Origin: JAVJSU01 sp040219275
Lineage (GTDB): Bacteria; Chloroflexota; Anaerolineae; Aggregatilineales; Phototrophicaceae
DNA: 64,000 nucleotides
Reading direction: 5' to 3'
NCBI GenBank assembly: GCA_040219275.1
Contig: JAVJSU010000024.1
Coordinates: forward strand, 124,001 to 188,000
Position numbers and translations under genes: made by a program. Shown one piece after another: positions 1-8,714 of the stretch. Position 1 is the stretch's first letter. Each line of letters starts with the position of its first letter. Below the pieces are notes generated by a model, which was not told where the DNA came from, made no database searches, and saw nothing but the letters and a program-made list of their open reading frames with translations.

Positions 1-1175
1 TGGTCAATATCATCTTGCTTGGTGGCGATGATGGCCTAACAGGCGATGATTTCAACCGCACAGACACGATGATTATTGTGTCCATCAATCGTGATACCGG
101 CACTGTGTCGATGCTGAGTTTGCCCCGCGATCTGTTTGTGTATCTGCCAAGCGGAACAATGGAACGCTTAAATGTCGCGTATGCAGTCGGTGAGAATATC
201 GGTTGGACAGATGGCGGCTTCGGGCTTTTGCGCCAGACCATTCTCTACAATTTTGGCATCAACGTACATTATTATGCCCGTATTGATTTCGGTGGTTTTC
301 GGGAAATTATTGATTCGGTAGACGGCGTGAATATCGCGGTTGATTGTGATTATCAGGATTATGCGCTGATTGGTGCAGAAGTTCCTGAAGATGCTTATGT
401 CGCTGACGATGAAGGGTTGTATACGTTACCTGTTGGCTTCTACGAGATGAGTGGTGGAGAAGCCTTATGGTTCGCTCGTACCCGCGGGAATAGCTCTGAC
501 TTTGATCGCGGTCGCCGTCAACAACAGCTGATTCGCGCGATTTGGCGTAAAGTGATTGCCAATGGTGAGTTGAATTTGCTGAATTTGCCCAATTTATGGT
601 CACAGGCAACCTCCGTTGTAGAGACTTCACTTACGTTAGATGTGATTGCGAGTTTGCTCCCGATTGCATTGAATGTGGATGTAAGTGATGTCGAAAATTT
701 CGTCATTATAAGGACCTATCATACGACACCCTGGCAACCACCGGATGGGTCATTCGTTCAACTTCCTATCTATGATACCTTACGCCCTCTTCTGGAAGAT
801 TTCTATCAGCCCCCGCCTGCGAGTCAGCTTGAATTGTCGGGTTCGTCCATCGCTGTATATAACGGTTCTGGTAATGAGGATTGGGACTTAGTCGCGGCTG
901 ATAGTCTGGGTTGGGAAGGTTTTAATGCCATTGCTTTTGGTCTGCCGGAAGATGACACAACGATTCAAGACACGGTATTGATTGATCGGGCTGGTCAACA
1001 GCGGGGCAGTCGCCTCAGTGATATTGCACGCGCATTAAATGTGCGCGCTGAAAACATCATCGTTGATCCTGATCCGAATCGGGTAGCGGATTTTGAAGTG
1101 ATTCTTGGCTCAAATTACAATTCTTGCCCCGGTGGAGTATTGCCTGTAGAAGCAACGCCGGAAGCCGAAGGGTAA
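1..1175 (+). CDS. LytR-CpsA-Psr family protein, 3' part (5' end outside window)
   Basis: The reading frame is open at base 1 and continues as VNIILLGGDDG, so the gene starts upstream of the window. The LCP core is clear: NIILLGGDD, then RTDTMIIVSINRDTG and LSLPRDLFVYLP, and the Arg-rich DFDRGRRQQQLIR motif that contacts the pyrophosphate of polyprenyl-linked substrates. The last ~100 residues, from SSIAVYNGSG to ILGSNYN, match the LytR C-terminal domain. Family role: transfer of polyprenyl-phosphate-linked glycopolymers to the cell wall, on the outer face of the membrane. The N-terminal anchor cannot be seen here. Confidence 0.9.
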   Translation, partial: VNIILLGGDDGLTGDDFNRTDTMIIVSINRDTGTVSMLSLPRDLFVYLPSGTMERLNVAYAVGENIGWTDGGFGLLRQTILYNFGINVHYYARIDFGGFREIIDSVDGVNIAVDCDYQDYALIGAEVPEDAYVADDEGLYTLPVGFYEMSGGEALWFARTRGNSSDFDRGRRQQQLIRAIWRKVIANGELNLLNLPNLWSQATSVVETSLTLDVIASLLPIALNVDVSDVENFVIIRTYHTTPWQPPDGSFVQLPIYDTLRPLLEDFYQPPPASQLELSGSSIAVYNGSGNEDWDLVAADSLGWEGFNAIAFGLPEDDTTIQDTVLIDRAGQQRGSRLSDIARALNVRAENIIVDPDPNRVADFEVILGSNYNSCPGGVLPVEATPEAEG

Positions 1176-1203
1176 GCCGGCTATCGCGTGCCGTATGTAA
1201 ATT

Positions 1204-1238
1204 AAAAGAGCCTGCGAATTATATCGCAGGCTCTTTTT
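1204..1238. terminator. Bidirectional rho-independent terminator
   Basis: Arms AAGAGCCTGCGA and TCGCAGGCTCTT flank a 6-nt loop, with A-run before and T-run after. It serves the LCP gene on plus and the convergent FtsK-like gene on minus, whose stop codon lies at its right edge. Confidence 0.85.
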
Positions 1239-2794
1239 TATTCAGGAATGTCACCTAAACGGACAAAGCGCGGTGTGGCGGTATCGCCCGTTTCCACAAC
1301 GCCAATTTGTTGCAATTGTTCAATGATTATATTAGCTTCCCCACTCGAAAGCCCAAGTACATCATGCAATGGTCCAATGCCGATCCAACCAAGATAAGCC
1401 GCCAATGCCTGTGCTTGCATTAGTGTCGTATTTGAGTCTGCCGGATTAGGTGAAGCAATGGTTTCTTTGGTTTGAATAGCTGGATTTTCTCCAGTTTGCC
1501 CTGCTACGTTTTGCACGCTTTTTTGACCCAATACACCTGTCATGCCCGTAGTGCCGCTAATCTGGCTTTCTGGGGCTTCGTCGTGACGTTTTTTGGTGGC
1601 TTGCGCCCAATAGTGAATAACGTTTTTTAATTCTTGATCGGAAACCGCACACAATTCAAGCGCGGTGATGTTCTCTTCACTGTTTTCTAGTACGAGTGCG
1701 TCAATAAACCGTAACTGTGAGCTATGAAAGTTCTTAATTTTCTCAACATAATCATTAGCGGATGGGCGCATAATGACTTTGACCGGGAGCAACGCATCGA
1801 ACGCGCCGGGAACATCGGGTGCTTGATTCTTTTCCGCAGTAATTATTGTGTGAATGCCAACTTTCGCACCATCTTCTAACAAACGTGATAAGAGTGGCAT
1901 CCAAGTGTCCCGCGCATCTTGCCATTCTTCGTCGGAGAGTGAATCGATGACTACAAGGATATGCGGTAAAATGTCATTGTTTTGCGATGCTTGAACCACA
2001 TTGAACGCGGTAAGTGTTTCTAATCCGGCTTGTTGAATATCACGTATACGTCGTTCAAGCTCTTTTACTAGACCGATAAGCAATCGTTGACCATCTGTTG
2101 GGGATTGAAGCAAACGCTTGACCGCATGAGGACTATTGAGCAAGCTTTCAAATTGCTCACTGTTATTGCCCGCAAGCACAAGTCGGAGTTCGCCAGGTGT
2201 GTTCATCGAGAGTAGCGTGACAAGCAGAGAACGCATGAAGTGATATTTAGCATTTGCGGTGCCGATGACGAGCAGGCTCCCAATTTCATTGAGGTCAGCC
2301 ACAACCAGGCGTTGCTCAAGCGTATTGCCGAGTACGACTGCAAATGTTGACTGGCTATCTCGATACGCCGAACGTACGAGCATTCGACGTAAGCTCAACG
2401 GTTGGTGTACATTGGTGCGAAGCAATATGCCAACAGCATCTTCATTGTCCGGTAACTGTGGTAGAAATCCTAAAATCCATTCGTCCTTATGGGCTTCAGC
2501 AATTTTGCCGAGGCTTCGTTTCAGATCATTTGATGTGACCTGCCGACGATTACCCAGTCTGCCTATCACTTCTGGTTGCGTGATATAGAGTGTATATGAT
2601 GGCGTAGAACGGACATTTGTGATGCGTGCCGGCGTTTCTAAATCACTAAGTTCCTGCTGAATCTGAAGCATCTGCTCACGTATTGAGCCATCACCACCGG
2701 GCGGTGATGCGCCTTGCTCCAGAATTTCTGCGACTGAAGGTGTTAGCCAATTGATGTTATCCATGCGGCTAAGTAATTGGGGCATCGGATACAT
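1238..2794 (-). CDS. FtsK/SpoIIIE-like protein with degenerate ATP-binding loop
   Basis: 518 aa. The middle follows the FtsK motor fold: a strand-loop-helix GSLLVIGTANAKYHFMRSLL where FtsK has its Walker A; ELERRIRDIQQAGLETLTAFN matching the conserved ERR..FN helix; and LPHILVVIDSLSDEEW at the Walker B place, followed by GAKVGIHTIITAEKN like the FtsK ARAAGIHLILATQRP segment. The Walker A GxxGxGKS is replaced by GTANAKYH, so ATP hydrolysis is unlikely. A Thr/Gln-rich linker leads to a C-terminal winged-helix-like segment (QALAAYLGWIGIGPLHDVLGLSSGEANIIIEQLQQIG) resembling FtsK gamma. It may be a non-motor DNA-binding paralogue or regulator; the exact job is unknown. Confidence 0.65.
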   Translation of the reverse strand: MYPMPQLLSRMDNINWLTPSVAEILEQGASPPGGDGSIREQMLQIQQELSDLETPARITNVRSTPSYTLYITQPEVIGRLGNRRQVTSNDLKRSLGKIAEAHKDEWILGFLPQLPDNEDAVGILLRTNVHQPLSLRRMLVRSAYRDSQSTFAVVLGNTLEQRLVVADLNEIGSLLVIGTANAKYHFMRSLLVTLLSMNTPGELRLVLAGNNSEQFESLLNSPHAVKRLLQSPTDGQRLLIGLVKELERRIRDIQQAGLETLTAFNVVQASQNNDILPHILVVIDSLSDEEWQDARDTWMPLLSRLLEDGAKVGIHTIITAEKNQAPDVPGAFDALLPVKVIMRPSANDYVEKIKNFHSSQLRFIDALVLENSEENITALELCAVSDQELKNVIHYWAQATKKRHDEAPESQISGTTGMTGVLGQKSVQNVAGQTGENPAIQTKETIASPNPADSNTTLMQAQALAAYLGWIGIGPLHDVLGLSSGEANIIIEQLQQIGVVETGDTATPRFVRLGDIPE

Positions 2795-2890
2795 CCTCTT
2801 CCGTGTGATTGAACGTGATTTGCAATAGGATGAATTTTAGATCAAAGTTGGGTGATTATACAAATTAAATTCGGATAGGTATTTCTTCAG

Positions 2891-3403
2891 ATGGCATTAT
2901 TCTCCTGCAAAAGACAAAAACTTCATCGGATTAGGCTGGTTTTTTTTATGCTCGTCTTCATAGTGAGCGCGTGTGCTGTAACGGAAAAACCTGCACTTGA
3001 TCTCCCACCATTGACACTTTTGCCTCCCCCAACACCTGTGTTTGAAGGAATGTGTGATGACAATCCCCGTATATTAGAGGGGTGGTTGCAAACTGTTGAC
3101 TTTCAAGAACGTGACTTTGTAGCTTTGATGAATGGTACGGTCAGCCGATCTAGTGAAGAATTGTACTTTGATGTGGAACAAATGGCGCGTTTGCGTGATC
3201 GCGTTGCTTCCGCTATTGTGCCGGACTGTGCGGAAGAGGCGCATCTACTTCTTTTGGAGATCATGGGCGATGTACTTGTCGTGTATCAATCTGCTGTAAA
3301 TGGTGAGGAAATTAATATTACAACGGTAATTGACGAGAATTTGCCCCGTTTCCAATCCTACGAATTATTGCAGGACGAGTTGTTGCAACGCTTAAATGGA
3401 TGA
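2891..3403 (+). CDS. Small hypothetical lipoprotein
   Basis: 170 aa. The N-terminus is basic, then a hydrophobic stretch LVFFMLVFIVSAC whose SAC is a plausible lipobox, with lipidated Cys near residue 28. After a proline-rich linker (LPPLTLLPPPTPVFEG) comes a small helical domain with two Cys (CDDNPRI and VPDCAEE), which could form a disulphide outside the cell. I do not recognise the family. It is monocistronic and ends just before a strong terminator. Confidence 0.6.
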   Translation: MALFSCKRQKLHRIRLVFFMLVFIVSACAVTEKPALDLPPLTLLPPPTPVFEGMCDDNPRILEGWLQTVDFQERDFVALMNGTVSRSSEELYFDVEQMARLRDRVASAIVPDCAEEAHLLLLEIMGDVLVVYQSAVNGEEINITTVIDENLPRFQSYELLQDELLQRLNG

Positions 3404-3420
3404 TTTATGCGCGATTGAAT

Positions 3421-3456
3421 CAAAAAACGTACTGAATTATTGTCAGTACGTTTTTA
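3421..3456. terminator. Terminator, probably the ancestral one of tRNA-Pro
   Basis: Arms AAACGTACTGA and TCAGTACGTTT with flanking A and T runs, so it can work on both strands. It immediately abuts the tRNA-Pro 3' fragment at 3457. Before phage insertion it would have lain directly downstream of the tRNA gene, which reads leftward; it now ends only the lipoprotein gene. Confidence 0.8.
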
Positions 3457-3492
3457 TGTCGGGGTGACGGGATTCGAACCCATGACCTCTTA
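3457..3492 (-). repeat. attL: 36-bp repeat, 3' fragment of tRNA-Pro
   Basis: Identical to 40917-40952. Read on the minus strand it is the tRNA-Pro 3' half, from the 3' side of the anticodon stem through the T arm and acceptor stem. The D arm and anticodon are absent, so it is a displaced remnant and not a working tRNA. Confidence 0.92.
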
Positions 3493-3526
3493 TCAGGGGT
3501 TCAAAGTCTGTATTAAAAAATAGTCC

Positions 3527-4432
3527 CTATTTGATCTTGCGGAAGTCTGCGTGGATGACCTTGGTTTCTTCTTCCGTGGATGAGGGCAGAGAGAGCTTCT
3601 TGGCTGCATCGTTGACGCGCTCCCAATCGTGAGGGTAGTAGTTGTCCAGCGTGATCTTGACATCTGAATGACCGAACTGTTGCTGGGCGACTGTGGCGGA
3701 GATACCACTGTCTGAATACTGCCAGCCTTTACGGTGGCGCAGAGAGTGGGGTCCCCATGAGCCTATACCGGCGGCGAGACAGGCACGGCGAAATTCTTGA
3801 TTGAGATTGACCTGTGGCTTCTTGCCCTTCGATTTGCTGAAGAGGTAGGGGTTCTTGCCGGTACGTTGCAATAGCCATTCCTTCATCCAGCGGGCGGATT
3901 CCTCAAAGAAGGGGACGTAACGCCCGCCGGACTTCCCATCAATCCACGCCCGATTATTTTCCCATTCGATCTTCTCAATCAGTAACGTCTCGGCTTCTCC
4001 GATACGTGCGCCGGAATCTGCTAGGAAGCAGACGAGGGCAATATCCCGCTTGCTCTTCTTCCACTTACAGTATGACATCAATTGAGCGAGTTTCTTATCC
4101 GGCATGGCGCGTTCCTTGGGAACCTGCTCACGGCGGCGCTCACGTTTGAGGATATGGGCGGGAGAGGCTTCTATCTGATTGATCTTCACAAGGTAGTTGA
4201 AGAAGGTCTTCACGGCGATGCGGTACTTGTCCTGTGAGGCGATGGCAAGGTTACGCTCTGGCGTGCGGAGGGTGTTGTTCCAGCGTTCGATGTCCACCGC
4301 TGATATGTCGGCGATGGGGCGATTGGGACCAATATAGCCCATGAGTTGCCGGAGCGGATACTCAAAGCCCTTGCGGGTATCCACCTTGATATAGCGATCT
4401 AAGAACAGTTGTATGGCATCAGATAAAAGCAT
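3527..4432 (-). CDS. int: Prophage tyrosine integrase
   Basis: 301 aa. It has an N-terminal SAM-like core-binding domain (residues 1-95) and a catalytic domain with Arg143 (DSGARIGE), Lys167 (DGKSGG), HSLRHR (His229, Arg232), His255 (FGHSDVKITL) and the nucleophile Tyr265/266 (DNYYP). It catalyses site-specific recombination between attP and the tRNA attB. It lies 35 bp from attL and reads towards it, the usual place for an integrase that targets a tRNA. The start at ATG 4432 is preceded by a GAGGGGG ribosome site. A second recombinase sits at the other end of the element. Confidence 0.93.
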   Translation of the reverse strand: MLLSDAIQLFLDRYIKVDTRKGFEYPLRQLMGYIGPNRPIADISAVDIERWNNTLRTPERNLAIASQDKYRIAVKTFFNYLVKINQIEASPAHILKRERRREQVPKERAMPDKKLAQLMSYCKWKKSKRDIALVCFLADSGARIGEAETLLIEKIEWENNRAWIDGKSGGRYVPFFEESARWMKEWLLQRTGKNPYLFSKSKGKKPQVNLNQEFRRACLAAGIGSWGPHSLRHRKGWQYSDSGISATVAQQQFGHSDVKITLDNYYPHDWERVNDAAKKLSLPSSTEEETKVIHADFRKIK

Positions 4433-4498
4433 TCTATGTACCCCCTCAAAAGTTCAATCAATTATACAAAGTAATTTCGATAAAGGAGAAAAATCCCC

Positions 4499-5110
4499 AT
4501 GCACGACCCTAAAGAAAATATAGGTACAGGTATTATTAACCCGAGTATTCCAGACGTAGGAGAGGCGGAGGGCAATCGTTTATTTGAGACGAACAAGACT
4601 CTGGTCGAGCGGGTTCGGCGGTTGGAAGCACAGCTCAAAACTGCGCGGGATCAGCGGGACGAGCTGGCGGAGTTGATTACTCCCGCGGTGGATTGGAAGC
4701 TGGTGGCGGATTGCGATCAGCATACGGTTGCGCGGATGGTGACGGCTGGATGGTCGCCGAAGTTTGTCAGCAGTGCGCCTCGTCCGGGCATCATGAGAGC
4801 GGATAACAATGATGTGTCGCCGGTTGTTGTGACGGTGATGTTTGAGCGGATTGTGCCGGATCGCCCTACCCCGCCTGAGAAGATGGCGGCGATTGAGCCG
4901 TATAAAGCAGATTCTAAGACGCAATCGGAAGAAGAAGATGCGGATGAGGATGGGCAAGTGGCGGCGCGGTTGAGCTTTCTGCCCACGCACGATAAGGCGG
5001 AGTTGAACCGGATTGCGGTGATGAATGCGGTACGGCGTACACAGGAATTGTTCCGTGGTTATGACAAGTCTCCCCGTCCGGCGAATGTGATTGAAGGGCA
5101 TCTGGCGTGA
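4499..5110 (+). CDS. Phage hypothetical protein with coiled coil
   Basis: 203 aa, first gene of the rightward early operon, with a good AAGGAG ribosome site. Residues ~28-60 form a coiled coil (ETNKTLVERVRRLEAQLKTA). The centre has an aromatic/hydrophobic segment (WKLVADCDQHTVARMVTAGW) and an acidic stretch (EEEDADEDG). No family is recognised. A copy of the dispersed 22-bp motif lies inside the coding sequence (4899-4920). It overlaps the next gene at a GTGA junction, implying translational coupling. Confidence 0.7.
   Translation: MHDPKENIGTGIINPSIPDVGEAEGNRLFETNKTLVERVRRLEAQLKTARDQRDELAELITPAVDWKLVADCDQHTVARMVTAGWSPKFVSSAPRPGIMRADNNDVSPVVVTVMFERIVPDRPTPPEKMAAIEPYKADSKTQSEEEDADEDGQVAARLSFLPTHDKAELNRIAVMNAVRRTQELFRGYDKSPRPANVIEGHLA
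4899..4920 (-). promoter_or_regulatory. Dispersed bipartite motif, copy 1
   Basis: Read on minus: GTCTTAGAA, six bases, TTAT, then ACG. It lies inside a coding sequence. Full set and consensus are discussed in the findings. Confidence 0.7.
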
Positions 5111-5634
5111 GTGACCATAGCATCAGTGTGATTGATAAGCTCATGAAAAACGTGGTGGCGCGGTTGTTGTATCTGCGGGAGTACGCGGAAGGCGATGATG
5201 GATTGCTGGAACAGATCGACGCGGCGATACAAGAAAGCTCTACCGTGAGCCATAAGCATGAAGTTGAAGTTGCCCGGATGGTGAATCTGGTCGATGAGGT
5301 GCGCGGGCAACGTGACATGGCGCTGGATGAATTGGAAGTCGCCGGGGTTGCGATGAGTAACCTTGAGCGGATGGTGGATGATCTGGCGCTGAGTATTGAG
5401 GATTTGCGGGATAAGGCGCGTGATCCTGAGCAGGTGATTGCCAGCCGGATGCGGTGGCAGATGGATTTAAAGCCGGAGCAGGCGCGGATTTTGCTGGATG
5501 TGCTGACGGGTGATGTGGATGTGTATCTGTCGCATTACACGCTGGACGACCTCATGGCGCAGATTGATGTGGTGATTGAGGAAGTTGAAGAAGCGCGGGT
5601 TGAGTTGGAAGCGGATGGCGGGGTGGCGGAATAA
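5107..5634 (+). CDS. Phage hypothetical coiled-coil protein
   Basis: 175 aa from a GTG start that overlaps the previous stop. It is almost entirely helical and acidic, with heptad-like patterns (residues ~50-100 and ~140-170, ALSIEDLRDKARDPEQV and VVIEEVEEARVELEAD). Function unknown. Its position ahead of the partition and replication genes suggests an early role. Confidence 0.65.
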   Translation: MSDHSISVIDKLMKNVVARLLYLREYAEGDDGLLEQIDAAIQESSTVSHKHEVEVARMVNLVDEVRGQRDMALDELEVAGVAMSNLERMVDDLALSIEDLRDKARDPEQVIASRMRWQMDLKPEQARILLDVLTGDVDVYLSHYTLDDLMAQIDVVIEEVEEARVELEADGGVAE

Positions 5635-5677
5635 TACCCCACCCCTAGCCCCTCCCCACACGTGGAGAGGGGGACTT
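5635..5677 (+). repeat. C/G-rich imperfect palindrome, copy 1 (intergenic)
   Basis: C-rich left arm (CCCCTAGCCCCTCCCC in outline), short centre CACACGTGGAGA, G-rich right arm. It starts right after a stop codon. Same orientation as all other copies in the prophage. Confidence 0.7.
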
Positions 5678-5720
5678 GTAAGGCATTGATCGAACGAATT
5701 ATTTAACAGGAGATTGAAAC

Positions 5721-6047
5721 ATGCAGACGAACGAGATTATGGTGTTGATGAAGCGGAATGAGATGGGCGAGCATCGGGCGGAGATTGTCGATGGTGATGA
5801 TCTGCGGGAGGTGAATGAGGCGCTGGACTGGATACAGGAGACTCCGGTGTATCTGGCGGTGCATGAGAGCAAGGCGATGAAGACGCTGGTGTATGTGGAG
5901 GTGGACGCGGTGCTGTGTGTGGATGAGCGAACGGGGCGGACGGTGGCGCGAGCGAAGGCGCTGACGATGGCTGAGAGTGAGACATTCATTTATGACGCGC
6001 TGTATGAGGTTGAGAAGGCGCAGAGTAAGCCAGCGGTGGCTTCTTAG
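5721..6047 (+). CDS. Phage hypothetical protein
   Basis: 108 aa with a clear AGGAG site upstream of ATG. Mixed alpha/beta, with a predicted strand-rich centre (TPVYLAVHESKAMKTLVYVEVDAVLCV). No recognisable domain. The stop codon is part of motif copy 2. Confidence 0.6.
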   Translation: MQTNEIMVLMKRNEMGEHRAEIVDGDDLREVNEALDWIQETPVYLAVHESKAMKTLVYVEVDAVLCVDERTGRTVARAKALTMAESETFIYDALYEVEKAQSKPAVAS

Positions 6048-6062
6048 AATCGAGGTTATGCG
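6041..6062 (+). promoter_or_regulatory. Dispersed bipartite motif, copy 2
   Basis: TTCTTAGAA, N6, TTAT, GCG. It overlaps the stop codon of the upstream gene and lies just before the next start. Confidence 0.72.
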
Positions 6063-6067
6063 ACGCG

Positions 6068-6343
6068 ATGTATGGATTTAAACCACATAAAGAATGGGAT
6101 GAATGGCGACAGGACAGAAATTTCGTAGCGAGACACATTACTGAACCGCGTTATATCTGTGACCACATCTTCCGGAAGATTGATGAACTTACAGAGTATC
6201 TCACGAGCACGGATTTCGTAGACGAGGATGAACCAACAGGTGAACGATTGAGAAAAATCAACGCATTGCAACGACTTGAACGAGCATTAGATCGTTGGTA
6301 TGCAATAGAAAATTTCCAAGTCGTTCTAAAGATCAGAAAGTAA
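6068..6343 (+). CDS. Phage hypothetical protein
   Basis: 91 aa, rich in Arg, Glu and aromatic residues, mostly helical (IFRKIDELTEYLTS, RKINALQRLERALDRWYA). The codon use is more balanced in G and C than its neighbours, which are strongly G-rich, so it may be a later acquisition. Function unknown. Confidence 0.55.
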   Translation: MYGFKPHKEWDEWRQDRNFVARHITEPRYICDHIFRKIDELTEYLTSTDFVDEDEPTGERLRKINALQRLERALDRWYAIENFQVVLKIRK

Positions 6344-6354
6344 ATAGGAGAGGT

Positions 6355-6436
6355 GCGGGGCAGGGACGAACACTCCCTACCCCGCCGGACAAGACGCAGG
6401 GCGCATCGTCCGTAAGCATTGTACTCCAACAGTACA
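6355..6436 (+). promoter_or_regulatory. Inverted repeats upstream of parA
   Basis: Two palindromes lie in the 144-bp gap before parA. One (6355-6385) has arms GCGGGGCAGGGA and TCCCTACCCCGC with one mismatch and a 7-nt loop. The other (6420-6436) is a perfect TGTACT-N5-AGTACA. ParA or ParB commonly autoregulates its operon, so the second is a candidate operator; this is inference. Confidence 0.45.
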
Positions 6437-6487
6437 GCCAGAGTATCTAAACATTTTCTTAAATAACATCAAACAGGAGACTAAGAC

Positions 6488-7300
6488 ATGCAGGTAATTA
6501 GCGTATTGAACAATAAGGGCGGTGTTGGTAAGACGACGTTGACCACGCACATCGCGGCGGGGTTGGCGATTGAAGGCGCGAAAGTGCTGGTTATTGATGG
6601 CGATTCGCAGGGGAACGTGTCTGATGCGATGGGATTGGCGCAGAAGGGTGCGTTGTTCTCCCTGTTGTTGGATGACGCGGAATGGAAGGACGTGCTGGTG
6701 ACTCCGCATAAGGCGCATTGGGCGGGCGATTATCCGGCGGATGGTGTGATTGCCGTGTTGCGTGGGAATGTGACGACGCGGGCGATTGCGAGCAGTACGG
6801 ACAATACGCTGAGTTTGCGGGATCGGCTGGAAGAAGTGAAGGATGTGTTTGATGTGGTGCTGATCGACACGTCCCCTACCCCGGATCAATTGCACACGTT
6901 CTTCTATGTGGCGAGTGATTGGGTGATTTATCCGTTTACTGCTGAACAGATGAGCATTCAGGGACTCAGCCGGTCTTATGCACGGCTGATGGAATTTAAT
7001 CCGATCCGTGAAGCGCGTGGGTGGGGTGCGGCGAAGGTGATGGGTGCACAGCCGATGATGGTACAACCGCGGACAAATGCCCACGATTATGGTGTGAGTA
7101 TTGTTGTGAAGGAATTTAAGCGTCAGTTGTGGAACAGTATTCCGCAGAGGACGGTGTGGCGGGATGCGAGCTGGGCGAAGAAGACGGTGTTTGCATATGC
7201 GAACAAGATCAAAGACGAGAGCGCCGAGGCAGGATTGCATGAAGCTTGGGCGCTTACTGACCGTGTAATGAAGGCATTGAAGGCAGGGCACAATGTATAA
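6488..7300 (+). CDS. parA: ParA-type partition ATPase
   Basis: 270 aa. Deviant Walker A KGGVGKTT at residues 10-17, Walker A' VIDGDSQGN near residue 40, and VVLIDTSPTPD as Walker B, all typical of ParA/Soj ATPases that dimerise with ATP on the nucleoid. Start with an AGGAG site. It overlaps the ParB-like gene by 8 bp, forming a parAB operon. Such genes are typical of elements that also live as plasmids, so this phage may have an extrachromosomal prophage state. Confidence 0.92.
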   Translation: MQVISVLNNKGGVGKTTLTTHIAAGLAIEGAKVLVIDGDSQGNVSDAMGLAQKGALFSLLLDDAEWKDVLVTPHKAHWAGDYPADGVIAVLRGNVTTRAIASSTDNTLSLRDRLEEVKDVFDVVLIDTSPTPDQLHTFFYVASDWVIYPFTAEQMSIQGLSRSYARLMEFNPIREARGWGAAKVMGAQPMMVQPRTNAHDYGVSIVVKEFKRQLWNSIPQRTVWRDASWAKKTVFAYANKIKDESAEAGLHEAWALTDRVMKALKAGHNV

Positions 7301-8714
7301 GGAAGATAAGTACAACCCGTTCGGTGATGAAGATACCGGGGCGGATTTAGATGTGCATGGGTCGCTGGATATTCCGGCTAGTGGGCGGATGGTGGCGCGT
7401 CCGGTGGGGTTGGATGAGATTCGACCCGATTTGAAACAGCCGCGGCGGGCAATACCCCAGAAGGTGCGCGGGGATTGGAATGGCAATCCGGCGAAGATAC
7501 GCGATCTGCTGATGAAGTGGAAGATTCAATGTCAGATGCAGACGGGTAAGCAAGTGGATGATCTGGGTGATGTGCTTACGGGCATGGCTGAATTGCCAGA
7601 TGAGTATGAGGATTATCCGGGCATCGTGGGCGCGTGGGTGGAGTTGATCCGTCTGGCGCAGAGGATATATGCGGAAGGGTTGCAGAACCCGATCACCATT
7701 TATAACGCGGATGGGCAGAAGTACATCCTGACGGGTGAGCGGCGGTATCTGGCGCACTGGTTGCTGAGGTTGGAAGTTGACCGTGAGGCATGGTCGAAGA
7801 TTCCGGCGCAGGTGGTGAGCTATAGCGTGCGTCAGCAGATCAGCGAGAACACTGCCAGACGTGACCTGAACGCGGTGGGGTTGGCGCGGTGCTATGCGAT
7901 GATCGTCATGGAACTGTATCGTGAAGAAGGTAAAGACTTCCGAGCGTTTGCCGAGGTGGTGCGTCCGGGGCAATGTGACCGGGCGTATTATGCACAGGTG
8001 GCGGATATGCCTGCACCGTATGGCAAGAGTGGCGAGGTGATGTCTGCGTTGAATGTGAAGAACCGTATGTCCGTTAGCCGGTATAAGTCTGTGCTCAATA
8101 TAACGGATGACGTGTGGATGCGTGCTGATGATGAGGATTGGTCGCTTACTGCGATTTTAGAGTGGATAGACGCGCAAAAACCGCAACCTGCACGGGAAAC
8201 TGTAACTCGCAAGTTACAATTCGATGATGATAAAACCCTCACCCCCCAGCCCCCTCTCCCAGAGCAGGAGAGGGGGAGCTATACCCCACCGTCAGCATCC
8301 CCCACCCCATCCGTGAGGGAAAATGTCCAACGCGTTGAACATTTCAATGAGGGGGAGAAAATGCCGGAAGCTCCACGTGAGCGGGCGACGTATATCGGGA
8401 GTGATGCTCCGCCGGTGTTGGATGATGCGACGTTCTTAGTCACTGATATTGAGATTGAGGCGCTGGTGGGGTTGGCGGCAGACATCGCTAAGAACCGCGG
8501 TGAGATGAACGCGTGGGAGATTATCTCGTGGCTGTTGAGGTTGGACACAGATAACTTCTCTCATTATGACGGTGATGTGGATGCGCTGAATGATGAACTG
8601 CTGGTGGCGGTTGATCTGGTTAAGACCGTGATTGAGGATGTGCTGGATCGGCTGGAGAATTGGCAGGTCGAGCGGATCACGAGTGAATTTGAGGATGCTC
8701 ATGGCTTGCGATAG
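7293..8714 (+). CDS. parB: ParB-like partition/CTPase protein
   Basis: 473 aa. The N-terminal ParB/Srx domain is split by an insertion: LDEIRPDLKQPRR at residues ~30-45 and then NPITIYNADGQKYILTGERRYLAHWLL (~127-155). The GERR box binds CTP in the family. ISENTARRDLNAVGLARCYAMI matches the second conserved box before the DNA-binding domain, in which a helix-turn-helix segment (MSVSRYKSVLNI) is visible. A repeat-derived linker (residues ~314-329, TLTPQPPLPEQERGS) precedes an acidic C-terminal domain. Inference: binds a centromere and loads with ParA. Confidence 0.82.
   Translation: MYKEDKYNPFGDEDTGADLDVHGSLDIPASGRMVARPVGLDEIRPDLKQPRRAIPQKVRGDWNGNPAKIRDLLMKWKIQCQMQTGKQVDDLGDVLTGMAELPDEYEDYPGIVGAWVELIRLAQRIYAEGLQNPITIYNADGQKYILTGERRYLAHWLLRLEVDREAWSKIPAQVVSYSVRQQISENTARRDLNAVGLARCYAMIVMELYREEGKDFRAFAEVVRPGQCDRAYYAQVADMPAPYGKSGEVMSALNVKNRMSVSRYKSVLNITDDVWMRADDEDWSLTAILEWIDAQKPQPARETVTRKLQFDDDKTLTPQPPLPEQERGSYTPPSASPTPSVRENVQRVEHFNEGEKMPEAPRERATYIGSDAPPVLDDATFLVTDIEIEALVGLAADIAKNRGEMNAWEIISWLLRLDTDNFSHYDGDVDALNDELLVAVDLVKTVIEDVLDRLENWQVERITSEFEDAHGLR
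8236..8279 (+). repeat. C/G-rich imperfect palindrome, copy 2 (in frame inside parB)
   Basis: Encodes TPQPPLPEQERG within the ParB-like protein. A weaker, partial copy seems to follow at 8298-8322. The insertion falls between the DNA-binding and C-terminal parts. Confidence 0.7.

Noticed and set aside
3457..3492. A second functional tRNA-Pro
   Set aside because: Only the 3' half is present; no D arm, anticodon or 5' acceptor strand.
6377..7486. 369-aa minus-strand open frame opposite parA
   Set aside because: It lies antisense to a clear ParA gene, is rich in His, Arg, Pro and Thr as expected for the complement of G-rich coding DNA, and has no domain.
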